NCBI GenBank assembly: GCA_012932295.1
Contig: JAAONU010000013.1
Location: 42,422,627-42,486,626 of the forward strand
Source: Cyclina sinensis
Taxonomy: Eukaryota > Mollusca > Bivalvia > Venerida > Veneridae
Length of the DNA: 64,000 nucleotides
Direction of reading: 5' to 3'
In this document: piece after piece, positions 33,081 through 46,025 of the stretch
How the letters are laid out: every line of letters begins with the position of its first letter
Numbering within the stretch: the first letter of the stretch is position 1
Position numbers and translations under genes: made by a program
The notes under the pieces: model-generated
What the model was told of the DNA's origin: nothing
What the model saw: the letters and a program-made list of their open reading frames with translations, nothing else
Database searches by the model: none

Positions 33081-36000
33081 ATGGTGGATGACGAGAATCT
33101 GAGTTTCCCGTTTATGGTATGCCAGACAGTTTACAGAAATTACTCGGCTTACTTATGGCAGAAGTAGAATGTAAACATAGTAGTGGACTCTATGAGCCTG
33201 GGACATTTATATCTCTGACAAATTTGTGAATGAGTTCAAATACCATAATCAAATGGAAAATTAATTGAAATAGATCTAATAAAATAAAAAAAAAAATAAA
33301 TTGATAAAATTCATTACTGCTGAAAACAATAACATGCTTTGGTGTCAGTGAGTCAAACAAATTCTGAGTTTTCATTACACATTGAAATTTGTTATTACAT
33401 AATTTTTATTCTTTTTTTTCACAGAAATTGTACATATTAATGAATTTCTTACATGAGGCCATACCAAATCGTTCTTTCGTTTAGCATCCGCGGACGGATA
33501 GGTTTGAGCTTCTGAGGTAGGAAAAAAAAACAACATTGTTTTGTCTTACGACCTTACTGTACAAAGTGTTAAATGCTCTCCGGTATGTTCGAGAATTTAT
33601 ATGTGACTAGTGTTGTTACCTCCTTTACATCTTTACCCCAATTTTGTATTTATTGAGTCGTGTAAAAAAGTTCCATGCGTGTATAAAGTTGTTGGCGACG
33701 TCAGAAGAGGTTAGTTTCTGGTCAGTTATAATGGAAAGATTTTAATGCCTTTTATTGTGTTTTCAAGATAAAAGCAAGATAATGATTGTTTTATGTTAAT
33801 TGTATACATTGAAGTATTTTGTTATATGTTTTCGCTATCAGTCGAATTTCTCAAGTGTAGTGTACATGCGAACTGCAGCTAGAATTTGTTGATGAAGTTT
33901 AATGTAATTCAAATAGGTAGAGTCAAAGACATTATTTATGAGATTTTGTTACTAAGCAGATATTCCTTTTGTAACATTTTTGCTGAGAATTCTTCTTTCA
34001 TAAGGGAGCCAAATTCATTTGAAGTACCGGTATTTAAAAGAATTGTGAAATTATATTTTGGTGTTCAGTATTAAATGTTTAAGTAGTGTTTACTTTTGTA
34101 TTTTTTTACAGTGATACCTCATTTGGATTTTAGTGGCGGCATAGGATGGAAGGACCTGTCTAATAACATGAATGTGCATCAGTTTTATAGATTGTTGAAA
34201 CAGAGTTGATATTGACAAGTTGACTCCAAATATAGACTCAGTTGTAAATTTACCTATGCAGAAATATATTTTCAGTTGAATTTATAGGTGGTTTGATTGA
34301 AAATACTTTAAGAAATGCATTAAAAGTCTCTACAAAGTGGAATATAAAACTTGATTATTATATCCTGGTGTAGATACTAGTCAGTATGACTTGTTTATTT
34401 TTTGGGGTTCGTTTGTGTTTTCAGGATAGCTAGATAGGTTTTTGAACTTAGGGTGGACGCTAAACGTAAAAACAATTTGTTATGGTCTGAAGCAAAGTTC
34501 TTATGTTTGATGTTTGTAATGGATTGTGTGTTACTTCCAGTTTATCTTCCTCACTGCAATTGAAGAACTACTATATTTTTGTCTGATACATAAAACATGT
34601 AGACTTTAGTTTTCCTGCTTGTATTTTGTTACATTGAATACATAATACCATTTGAAAACAAAATAAGGATTCTAAATTATTAATAAACTTCTTTAAAAAT
34701 GCATGGATAAGAATTTTATTTGGTTCCACTTTCTTATTGGAACTTCAGATGGGAACAGAATGATCAATGTATGAAGTTTAGTTCAATGAAAGTTCAACTG
34801 CAGGTCTGAAGATGGATTTTGAAACTTTTGTTAGGGAGTACATGTGGGTAGGTAAATAAATAGACATTTTAAGACTTGAGCTTTGATGCCTATTTATATG
34901 ACACCTTGTTAAATGTAAATACATGAAACATTGTAATATTCAAAGATGTTGAACCACAGTGTGTTATGAACTTGTGTTCACTAATAGTCACTATAAACAT
35001 TTAAAAAAAAAAAATGCTGTTTAGGTTAGAAAAAATCAATCAATGACTGGCTTAAAATGTCAAAATCTGTTTCTTTTGATACAGCATGCCAATTTTAGTA
35101 AAGATATATACATTTTAATCAGTTCTACAGCTGTAAAATTAACTTTAAAACCGAAGTGATTTTTTTCAAAACAGGTACCCATTGTTATAGGTGTCTTATT
35201 GTTGATCATCATTGTGTTAGTGCTGTGCTATTTCTGTAAATGTTGCAGGTAAGAATCATTCTGCCACATTCTTTTGTTTTTATATTTGCATATTGTTAAT
35301 TTGTTTCCTTGATACCATTTAGTTAGAATTGTAAATAAGGTAAGATGGATGAAAAGGTTTTCAGTTGCTTGAATTAATGATAGAAAGAAACCAAACTGTT
35401 GACAGGTTGTTCAGGTATTATAAACATCTTCTGTCAAAGATTTACTGATGTCAAATGAAGGTTTTGCTGCTTTAATTATTGCTATATAAAATATGGATGG
35501 ATTAAAATGATCTTGTAAAATTTGTAGCTGGAAAATACCAAGGTGGATTGTGTATTTTCTGAAAACATTTCACAAGCATGTTCATACGTTCTTACTAGGA
35601 GAGGTAGCAGGTATGAGTACATGCCACTTACAAGCAATGGTAGACCAGGAAGGAGGTATCAGTATCAAGACATAGGAATAGGCCAGCGTATGGAACAGGA
35701 GAGGGCTCAGAAACAGAAAGCTGTAGAAAGTAACCAGTATCTTTTTTATCATTAAAGTCTTATCTCATTAACACTAACCCAGCATCGATTAGCAATGGTA
35801 AACTATTTATTGTCATGTAGTTCATTGTCTCGTATGATTCTTCATAGAATTGCCAGTAACATGTTTTCTGTTTTTTTTTCTGTATGTTTTTATTATGTAA
35901 TTGTATAACACAATGTTGGAAGAGACTTTAATAAACTTTAATAATAATAATAAAATAACCACTAACCCAGCATAAATTCTTAAACTGTTCATCATGGAAT

Positions 36001-39000
36001 TTTGTCTATAATTATCTTTTATTGTGTTTATGGTTTGTACCTGGTGATCCTGCCGAAATACAACCGCTTTTCATCAGTGAGAAGGCTCTATCTGAATGGA
36101 TATGCAATATGTATTTAAATTCAAATACTTGAAACTCTTAGGAAAGATCTGTCTTGCTGCAGTCAGATGCAGTGGTCAGGAATATTTTGTACAATCACAT
36201 TTTTTATGTATAAAACAAACTAAGTTAAAGCAAGATTATGTAAAACTAAGAAATCTTCACATGCTTAGTACTTGGGAATGTCTCTGTTGAAGTAAATGTC
36301 ATTTGTAGAGTTAAAGCATAGGATGTAAATAATAAACAAGTATATTTTTCAGCCACAGCTTGGATGAATGCCCAGTTTTATCTGCGTGTAAACCCCAAAT
36401 ACAGTGATGTGAAGCAGCTAGAATGTCTAGGTATGATTGCTTAGCTAACCAGTTTACTTAATACTCCTGAATACTGAAACCAGATATTCCTTTTTGTTTG
36501 ACTTCTTATTGTTGCCTCAGTTAATTTGAAAATTTGGTGTACGTTAGCTTGAAAACCAGTTTATAAAACTGATATCCTGAATCAGTTTATCTATGATACA
36601 AAACATAATGTCTGATTAGCTCTTTGCTTGTTCTTGACCAGTTCAGTCTATTTATTTACTGGTATTCTTAATACATATAATTTTCTAGGAAAATATAATT
36701 TATTTTTATATCCAAATGTATTGAAGTTCAGTTTAGCTTTTCTTTAAATGCACTTGTCATTTCTTTTTCCATGAAAGTAATATATAACAACTTTTTGGCT
36801 ATGATTTTATTAGGTTCACGATCTCATAAAAGCTGGTTTCGAGTTTTTGACAAGTGGAAACAAGAAAACCTTCTCATGACAATGGAAAACAAACCAGACA
36901 AAATGATGGCACCTTTCACTTCCTCAGCTCGAGATACAATAAAAGACATGCTTGATTTGCTTCAGCATCCATACATCTATCCTATACATGACATAGATTT
37001 CATGGTTGATCAGAATATCGTGGTCATACTTTACCCAGTCTGTAAAAGAGGGTCATTAAAAGACTTCATATATCAGGTTAGCCCCTTATATCATTTAAAA
37101 TCCTTTTTATGCCTCTGGAGGGAGGGCATATTGTTTTTTTCCTTTGACCATAACAAGGTCACTGGGTCAAAAGTCAAAGCCCCTCTGGGGGCATGGCATT
37201 CATTCAAATGCAATGCACTTGTTTTCTCAGTATATACTAATATTTTCAGAACCCCAACAGCATTTGCTATAAATCAATGACTCCTAAACTTGATGTTCTT
37301 CATCTCTGATTTAAGTGAGGAAGCAGTCAGTTACTTGCGGGTGATTCGTCAGTAAACTGGTTGGATTTCGAAGAACACTTGTTAGGTGGGCTGATATGTC
37401 TAAAAAAGAGCTTGAAACTGGTGTTAAACTCCAATAAAACTAAACAAAAGAACAAACCTAAACAGGACATGTCTCTTATTCAAAATTATTGCTCCATTTG
37501 GTTAGAGATTATCCATTGTACATAATACCCAACAACAGTATGTCTAAATACTAAATCATAGTGCAAAAGGAACATTGTTCTAGTTTTGTATATTTCAAAG
37601 TTTCTCCACTCATATAGGGTATTTCAAAGTTTCTCCACTGGTACAGGGTATTTCAAAGTTTCTCCACTGGTACAGGGTATTACAAAGTTTTTTTTTACCT
37701 CTCCTTTATTGGTTGTAAGTTGTTTTCCAGATGAAGTCAAAATTTTGCAATAGTAATTTTTATCACACTATAAGGTGAAATATTGTTAATCTGTTTTTTA
37801 TCAATAAACACATAAAATGTAGTGATATTTGAATACTTTCAGAGCCGTTTTGCAGAGCCATGGAAAAGTAAATATAAAGTAAAGAAGAAAGGTTTGAGCG
37901 TGACTCAGATAAGATGCTTTGGGAAACAAATACTCTCAGTAAGTGAAGTAAACATTAATTGTGTTTAAGAGAAGTCTGCTAGGGCCATTTCATGCTTAAA
38001 AGCCAATTTTAATTTTTCATTATCATTTCATCTTAAAGGACAGTTACATGTTTAAAATGAATCTCTTGTGTACATTACAAGTATAAAACTTTTTGTGTCG
38101 CCTGACTATAGTCAGGGGACACATAGGTGTTACTTGCGGTGTCCGGGTCGGTGTCGGCGGCATCACATTTTGCTTGTCTGGGGCATAACTCTAAAATTAC
38201 TGGAGTTATTAACTTGAAACTTCATAGGTGAATAGATTTCATTGTGGAGAGGTGCAGTGCCAAAGAACCATTACTTTCTTTTGCATAATTTTTGACTTAT
38301 TGCCCTTTGTAATTTTTCATACTTAATTCTTGTCTGGGGTATAACTTGAAAGGTGTTGAAGATATTAACTTGAAACTTCATAGATGAATAGATCTTACTG
38401 TGGAGAGGTGCAGTACCTAAGAACCATAACTGTCTTTCGCATAAAATGTGTTATTGGCCTTTTCAATTTTTTCATACTTAATTCTTGTCTGGCGCCTATA
38501 AATTCCCCATTCCATAGAAAAAAGTTAAATAACTAGTATGCTATCGTCAGGCAACACGTCTGACTCGCAGAGTTCTAGTTTTGATAGTAGTTACTTTGTA
38601 GCTCACCTGAGCATGAGGTTTGTTAAGACATTAAGAAAGTGACAGATTTGAAATTGCATGTAAATATTTTGAAATTTCAGGCACTGTTATATATGGAAGA
38701 GAAAGGATTTCCTCCACATGGTCATGTACATACTGGTAACATTATGATAGATAACAACAGTTGTAGGTACATAATTTACTGTTTTTTGTTGTTGTTATTC
38801 TTTAAATAGTAAAATATTTATTTCATGTTATCAAATTCATTGATTTACAGCTTTTGAAGTATTGGTTTTGCATTCTGCTTTATGTTATATGACATGTCAC
38901 ATGATTAAGATCTTGTTTCACCAAATCAAGACAATTAGTGCTGAAAGGAAATGAATTATATTTACCCCCCACCCCCATTTATGTGGGAGAGAGATTTTTC

Positions 39001-42000
39001 TTTTGGCAGAGTTGTCAGTCCTTCTGTTCATCACAAATCTTTTGTCATGTATCTCAAAAAGTATTTGAGGTAGAGTGATGAGACTTAAGAGGAGTGTTTA
39101 TTACACATGCCATTGTGCACCTGTTGTTTTGTTTTTATATAAATAGTGGAGTTATAGGCCTTGACCTTGACTTAGTTAAAATCTGTATGTCAGCCACAAA
39201 TTTTGTGTTCTGTGTATCTCCAAAGTATTTGTAGACATAAAAGTTTACAGGAATGTTTATCAGCACATGTCATTTTGCACCTGTGTTTGTTTTTGAGGAA
39301 GCCTAGTAATAGAAGAGTTGTCTATCTTTATTGACAAGCTTGTTTGTTTGATGAACTAGTAATTGAAACCAGTCTATGAAATCATTTTGAGTGTTTCAGC
39401 CCTTACAGTACAGAGTATCATCTAAGACAAACAATAAATGAACAGATTGGTTGGGGTTCTGTGTTGAATCCCAAGTGCAATTTATGAATAAAATATTGAT
39501 AGGCCTAAAATTTTAACATGGTACCATAAATATAATGTTAATTGTTTATTTAGAACAGTATGTTGTACCTTTACAGACTAATGGGTTGTGAGAACTCACT
39601 TATTGGAGAGGAGCCGAGAATCTTTTCAATTATAAAAAAGAAACTGAAACACAATAAAGATGTTATTGATGTTTTATGTTTTGGTGAGAGTTTTCTGTGT
39701 AAATTTTGTTGCTTAAAAAGATAAGAAATAAAGGCAGATAACATGAATTTGCATGTTGGAAAGATGTATCCTGGTTAAAATTCCACCTAGTTAGAATACT
39801 AGACTACTTATTATTCAAACTTTGGGGTAAGAAATAATTGAGTCGTAACACATTTCCTCAAATGTTAATGATTTGCATAAACCGTTATAAGTTTTTTCTA
39901 AGACTCCAGTATCATAATAACAGCACTCTAATATCTTAATAATTTTCTTCAAAAGGTATTTCATTTTTAGCATATAGACTTATATGACTTATGTAGTTTG
40001 CTTTGAAGTTACCTGTATTGAAAATTTTAGATATAGCTGAGTTTCATGAATTGATGAAAATACACTGTAGTTCTTTTTATCAAAATTTGGAATGAGATGA
40101 TTGAATTGAAAGACATTTTTTTACTCATTGTGTCATGTTACTACAGGTCATGTGATATATGAGATGTGTGTGGGGATGGAGCTTGAGTCAGCACACCCTC
40201 AGCCGGGTCATCTAAACTTATGTAGAAACCCAGATATTATAACTGTGAGTTTTATGCCAATGTTATCGAATGTAAATTTCCATAAAAGGCCTTATTGTAT
40301 GTATCTAATAGTTAAACATAGCTTAGGTGTTAGTACAAATGATACACGACTGACAGAACCAATCCATTGTCTTCTAATAGGTTGATTTAATTTATTAGTT
40401 GATTAATTCAGATTTTATCAATTTTTATTGATTGAAGTCTTAGGTGACTTGAATTTAATCAAAATACCCTGGATGATAGTTTGGAAAAAAAAACCTTCAT
40501 GGGATAGTTGTTGAAGACACAATTAACTTTTTTATAGAGCCGCTTGCATCTCTTAGATCTCCAACACCTTACACTAAAACATGGTGTTTCTTGATGAATT
40601 GTTGTCTGTTACTCCTGAGTTTGATGTTTTTGACATGATTTATCTAGATGTTCAAATATCAATGCTCAGAATTAAAAAGCAAACATACTATGGCATAAAA
40701 TTGTTAAATATACAGTATACTTTGTAACTTTGTCGTTATGTTACTTTTCAGATTCTAAATTTCATTTTTCCTGAAAAGAGAACTGATTATCCATCCTTAA
40801 AAGAGGTTAGTATTCTAATGACATATTTTATGTAGGGAAAAATTTCCTTGCAGAGGGGCAATATAAGAAGAGGTGTTTGGTGATCTGGAGACTGACATTA
40901 AACTTAGCCATGTTTACTTGTTAAATAATTACCAAATGAAGTATTCAAGTTCTCAAAAAAAAATTCGAACTATAAAATGGTTACTCATTTGATTGATATA
41001 TGTTGAAAAAAAGCAACATAGTTCTCCAATATGGTGTACTGCCTATTTTACAAGGAGGTAATTCAAATTTAAAAAGCATGACACTATTATTTCATTTAAT
41101 TGAGATATTCCTTAATGTTTTGTTCATCACCATTTGAATTATTAGAATATTAAAAGTTAAATATCTCTTTTTCAGTCAGCATGTTTTGTGACTTCATGTA
41201 GCTTGCTAGAATGTAAAACATCCACAAATAATGAGTCACTAATTGATAAAACACATGAATAATAAATATATATATTAAAGATAAAAATACAGAGATAAAT
41301 GCATGTGTTATGTTAATGAAAGTTATGTTTGAACATTTGTTTTCATGTGGGTGGATCAGTTCAGGTTATCATTTAAAGCAATGTCAAATGTTGACTTTGA
41401 GGCATTATTGCAAAGTGCAAACTTTATCACACTTTACTGTACGTATTAAAGATAATAGTGGAGGAAGTGTCAGATGTTTATTTACTTTTAAGTAATGTTT
41501 GATACATTTGGAATGACAATTTTATATGATATGTTATAAAACATTTTTACATTATTTTTTGATTAATCAAATTAAAATTTTTGTTAACTGATTATTGGTT
41601 ACCAGTTAACCAGTCACTTGTTGAGTGACATCCCTAATAATAACCATTATTTAAAGTCAGGAAAGTACATTTAAAAACAAATATAAATTACAAAGCTTTT
41701 ATAACAAATAGCACATAATGGTATATGGCAGCTACACTGTAGAAGGAATTTACGAAACCAGAGTACCCTGAGAAATCTTACCTACTTAATTTGTGGCCAC
41801 ATACCATCTCACATACTTCCCAGGACACAAATCAAACCCAGGTCACATTGGTGAGAAGTGAATGCACACACCACTGTCACAGTTTGACTACCTGATAATG
41901 ACTTATTTAGTTCATATGAAACTGTTGCAATGAACGTAAACCAAGTTAAGTATCGATAAAATTAAGTTCAAGAGAATGTGAGTGAAGGTCTATAAACATG

Positions 42001-44931
42001 CTGTTTCAGATTGCTAGCCAAGATTTTTTCTCACAAGTGCCTTTACCAGTTCTGGATTCTTACCGTTTTGCTCCAGTAAGTAGCTTTGTTGATATAGAGC
42101 AGTGATTGAGGGGTTAGAATGTCAGATTCCCGATCTGGAGGTTGCTGGTTTGAATCCCGCTAGGGGTGATTCTCTCCAGTGACATTCCACATTCCTCCTT
42201 TTTGGTGTGAGTAATGGTTTGAACCAAAGAAGCAGTCTTCGAGAAGGATTGATATAAGTTGCAAGAACTTGCTTCCCAATCTATGTAAGATAATGAGTTT
42301 GAACTGAATTGAACTGTTGATAGAGAGTTAGAAAACTCTAATTTTATTCATTAAGACCACTGTTTGCTGCTGTTATTAGCAGCACTTTTCTGTATCTATA
42401 ATCCAGATGTCATACTGCCTAAGGCATAGGTTGTGTTTGTCTGTGGACTCAGATTTACCAGTTAACAAGCTGTTATTGCCTTGTATTTTTGTTAATTTCT
42501 AAGTGAAATAGCAGAGAACAGTCATTTTATTCTGAGATCGTATAGAAATATTACCAAGGTATTGTCACTAGTTTCTGTGTCTATTGTATTGTTGATGTGA
42601 GCATGCATAAACATACATGCAGATGTTGGACATAATGATAGAGAAAATAGATCAGAAAAGATTTAACTCACTGAACTGACATGATCAATGCAGCACCACC
42701 AAGACATGTGGTCTTGGTCTAAATCAAAATTTGATATTCGTCAGGCAGATTGTTATGAGGTCAAAATGGTTTTCATATTCAGTTTCTTACTGAGAAAGGC
42801 TCAGATTAGCCTATCACATAGAAATAATGACAAAAGAATGTTTTTTTTTTCTTTTTGGTTTAAAAAGTTATCTTTTCATTTTTACAGATCAGTTTGAACA
42901 AAGAGATGAAAAATATAGTAAAAGCAATAAAAACAGGCATTCCTGTGTTAACACGAAGGTAAATACTTGATTTTTTTTATTATTCGCCATTATGTTAAAG
43001 ATAAGTCTTCCACAGAGTGAACATTCACAGAAAAAAGATCAGAGTAGCACATATGAATGATAGTTTGGTTTTAAATTAGTTGGAATTTACATATATTCAG
43101 AATCATATTGGACTGTCAGTTAACATAAGCAACATTTCTGAGAAGTGCCAGTACTAGGCTCTCATCCTTCATAAGTAAGTGCCAACTTTCTCACATAAAT
43201 GGAAAGATCAGTAGCAGGGCATGAACCTTTCAGTCAGTAAGAGATTTAGAAATTAGAAGTCAATGACTTTGATACTGGTTCATTCTTACAAACAAGAGGA
43301 CCAAATGGTCCTGGGTCACTCACCTGAAAAGGAATTGGTTGGGGGTGAGGGTTGGGGTGAGGGGGCACCTAAGGCATGTGTCAAATAGCAAAAAGTTCAA
43401 ATATCACATTACATATCAAAATTTTTTTGAACCAAGAAAGGTCAACACTTCAAGATTGGAAGTCTGTATGCAAACTTATACAAATGGTTAAAATTTCGAT
43501 GACATATCTTCATAAACAAGGAAGTAGGTCAGTAGGTCAAGGTCACCTAAGGCATTTGTCAAATAGCAGACAGTTCAAATACCACATTAGATGTCAAAAA
43601 ATATTTTGAAAGGTCAACACCTGAAAGTAAACCAAAGTAAAATTGGAAGTCTTTTTGCAAAGTTATACAGATAGTTAATGTTTCAAGGACATATCTTCAA
43701 AAACAAGGAAGTAGGTCTGTAGGTCAAGGTCAGCCAAGGTCAAAGTTGAAGTCTGCATGCAAAACTATACAAATAGTTAAAATTTAATCGAGTTAGCTTC
43801 AAGAAAACAATGAAGTAGGTCAGGAGGTCACATGAAAACACTGGAGTGGGGACAGTTCTAACCCCAGAGCCATGATTTGAATAAACTTGGTAAAGATCCA
43901 CTGGACAATTGAACACACAAAATATCTTAACTTTAGTCATTATGGTTTCTGACAAGAAGATTTTTAAAATTTTCCTATACAAGTCTATGTAAAATCAAAA
44001 TGGCCCCTGGGTTGGGGCCAATTCTGACCCCCAGAGCCATGATTTATGTACTTTTGGTAGAGATCCACTAGATGATGCTACAAACAGAATATGTAAGCTC
44101 TAGGCTTTGTGGTTTCAGACAAGAAGAATTTTTAAACATTTTTTTCTGTATAACTCTATGTATGACCAAGTGACCCCAGGGACGGGGCCAATTTTGATCC
44201 AGGGGCCATGATTTGTATAAACTTGGTAGAGGTTCACAAGACAATCATACATACCAAACACCTTAAATCTAGGCCTTAAGATGTCTGACTAGAAGATTTT
44301 TAAAGTTTTTCCTTTCAGTTGCCATGATGACAAGAGTTCTGCTTAAAAGTGCATTTTTTTAAATATAATTTTGAAAGAGGACCATACCAGGATCGTTTCT
44401 GTAAGATTAATTGCAACTGACCCGGTGGTATAGGAGGAGATGTTGTTTGAAGTCAGTTGTGGATGACGGACGGATGATGGACAAAATAGCATACTAAAAG
44501 CTAAAACTGAAGTGTGCAAATGTGATAGAAGTAAATTGTTAAGTCTCATAGTCTGTTATTTGCTAGTTTATGCAAGTGATTTTTTTTATAGAGCCTGTTC
44601 TTTCATTGTTTTCAGAAAGTCCAGGCTGAAGAGGTCTGTTTCCAATGCTTCTGGTCTCCAGGTGTCTATGTCACACCCAGATTTACAGGAAGTCAATGAA
44701 ATCAAACCTCAGACATCATCAGGTGGGATGAGTCCCTCAGTACCCCCTCCACCCCCACCTATGGGGGCTGCTCCACCACCACCTCCTCCAGCAGTTCCTC
44801 CACCCCCAGCTCCAGGGGCACCACCTGCTCCTCCAGTATCAAAGGATCGTTCAGCATTACTAGGTGATATACGAAAAGGAGCAAGACTTAAAAAGACTGA
44901 AACAAATGACAGAAGTGCACCAAAAGTCTGA
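33081..44931 (+). CDS. Slob/PXK-family pseudokinase with membrane anchor and WH2 tail
   Basis: Thirteen exons: 33081-33116, 35175-35248, 35599-35729, 36353-36430, 36814-37076, 37843-37938, 38681-38766, 39577-39683, 40147-40244, 40752-40805, 42010-42075, 42888-42958, 44616-44931. Phases all match; 491 aa. Residues 13-32 form one membrane helix followed by a Cys-rich, basic stretch (CYFCKCCRRGS) that may be palmitoylated. The kinase-like fold (about 85-385) lacks catalysis: the HRD loop reads HGHVHTGN and the DFG site reads CENSLIG. The C-terminus (about 425-491) is poly-proline followed by a WH2 actin-binding motif (ALLGDIRKGARLKKTE, then NDRSAPKV), as in PXK. Slob binds the Slowpoke potassium channel and 14-3-3 in flies; PXK acts in endosomal trafficking. 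A basic RSVSNAS site resembles a 14-3-3 motif. No PX domain is present. AATAAA lies at 46532-46537. Confidence 0.9.
37590..37690 (+). repeat. Three-copy 29-bp tandem repeat
   Basis: Three copies of 'tatttcaaagtttctccact' plus 'ggtacaggg' in the intron after exon 5 of the Slob-like gene. Confidence 0.8.
38092..38582 (-). repeat. Inverted copy of the 'gggcaataactc' repeat family
   Basis: Starts 'tgtgtcgcctgactatagtc' and ends 'gactcgcagagttctagttt', the reverse of the elements at 12489 and 14085. Because both ends are visible, this copy shows the full-length form, about 490 bp. Intronic in the Slob-like gene. Confidence 0.8.
38960..39300 (+). repeat. Diverged dispersed repeat ('ccccccaccccc' start)
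   Basis: Two related units with 'gttgtcagtccttctgttca', 'tgtatctcaaaaagtatttg' and 'catgccattgtgcacctgt'. Likely the same family as the one starting at 27290, but diverged. Intronic. Confidence 0.5.
41760..41900 (-). repeat. tRNA-like SINE remnant, minus strand
   Basis: On the minus strand 'gtgacagtggtgtgtgcatt' and 'gacctgggtttgatttgtg' resemble A- and B-box parts. Lies in the intron before exon 11 of the Slob-like gene. Confidence 0.4.
42090..42310 (+). repeat. tRNA-derived SINE
   Basis: A-box-like 'gagcagtgattgaggggtta', B-box 'ggtttgaatcccgc' at 42148-42161, body 'agtgacattccacattcctc' and 'ttgcaagaacttgcttccca', and a tail of 'tgaactgaattgaact'. A truncated relative is at 8540-8700. 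Intronic in the Slob-like gene. Confidence 0.8.
43290..44490 (+). repeat. Long dispersed repeat, 'acaagaggaccaaatggtcc' family
   Basis: Starts 'aacaagaggaccaaatggtc' and ends 'ggatgacggacggatgatgg'. First part: three units with 'aggtcaaggtcacctaaggc' and 'caaatagcaaaaagttcaaa'. Second part: three units with 'ggggccaattctgaccccca', 'gagccatgatttgtataaac' and 'gacaagaagatttttaaa'. Lies in the last intron of the Slob-like gene. Confidence 0.8.
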
Positions 44932-45049
44932 TATCAGTATTTATGGTAGTTTTTCCATTTGTCAATGACATTCTGCAGTTTTTTGTCTGATCTATTGTAG
45001 ATATTTTTATGAAAAGAAGTTAAATTTGCTAGGTTGTGAACTTTCTGGT

Positions 45050-46025
45050 TATATACATGTTGTCAGGTTGTGAACAATTGTAAACCATGGTAATGTTATA
45101 TTTATCAGGCTGTGAATGGTTATTAACCATGGTAATGTTATATTTGTCAGGCTGTGAACAGTTGTTAACCATGGTAATCATCAATGTTATATTTGTCAGG
45201 CTGTGAACAGTTGTTAACCATGGTAATGTTATATTTGTCAGGCTGTGAACAGTTGTAAACCATGGTATTGTTATATTTGTCAGGCTGTGAACAGTTGTAA
45301 ACCATGGTAATGTTATATTTTTCAGGCTGTCAACAGTTGTAAACCATGGTAATGTTATATTTTTCAGGCTGTCAACAGTTGTAAACCATGGTAATGTTAT
45401 ATTTGTCGGGATAATTAGCGCTTAAAAATATTCCTGGGGAAATCCCTGTTCAATGTTATATTTGTCAGGCTGTGAACAGTTGTTAACCATGGTAATGTTA
45501 TATTTGTCAGGCTGTGAACAGTTGTAAACCATGGTATTGTTATATTTGTCAGGCTGTGAACAGTTGTAAACCATGGTAATGTTATATTTTTCAGGCTGTC
45601 AACAGTTGTAAACCATGGTAATGTTATATTTTTCAGGCTGTCAACAGTTGTAAACCATGGTAATGTTATATTTGTCGGGCTGTCAACAGTTGTAAACCAT
45701 GGTAATGTTATATTTGTCAGGCTGTCAACAGTTGTAAACCATGGTAATGTTATATTTGTCAGGCTGTCAACAGTTGTAAACCATGGTAATGTTATATTTG
45801 TCGGGCTGTCAACAGTTGTAAACCATGATTTTGCTACATGTATATTTGTCAGACTCTGAACAGTTGTAAACCATGGTTTTGCTACATGTTTTTTTGTCAG
45901 ACTGTGAACAGTTGTAAACCATGGTTTTGCTACATGTTTTTTGTCAGACTGTGAACAGTTGTAAACCATGGTTTTGCTACATGTATATTTATCAGGTTGT
46001 GAATGGTTGTTAACCATGGTAATGT
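45050..46025 (+). repeat. 42-bp minisatellite in the Slob-like gene 3' UTR
   Basis: About 22 copies of 'gttatatttgtcaggctgtg' plus 'aacagttgtaaaccatggta' plus 'at', starting about 120 bp after the stop codon. The array is interrupted at about 45410-45450 by a short unrelated segment and its 3' units change to 'ttttgctacatgt'. Because 42 is divisible by 3 the reverse strand is open for 200 codons with a 14-residue period, which is a by-product of the array. Confidence 0.93.

Noticed and set aside
43376..43609. 77-codon plus-strand frame
   Set aside because: Inside a dispersed repeat in the last intron of the Slob-like gene.
45415..46017. 200-codon open frame on the minus strand with a 14-residue period
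   Set aside because: It is the reverse reading of the 42-bp minisatellite; a unit length divisible by 3 keeps the frame open by arithmetic.
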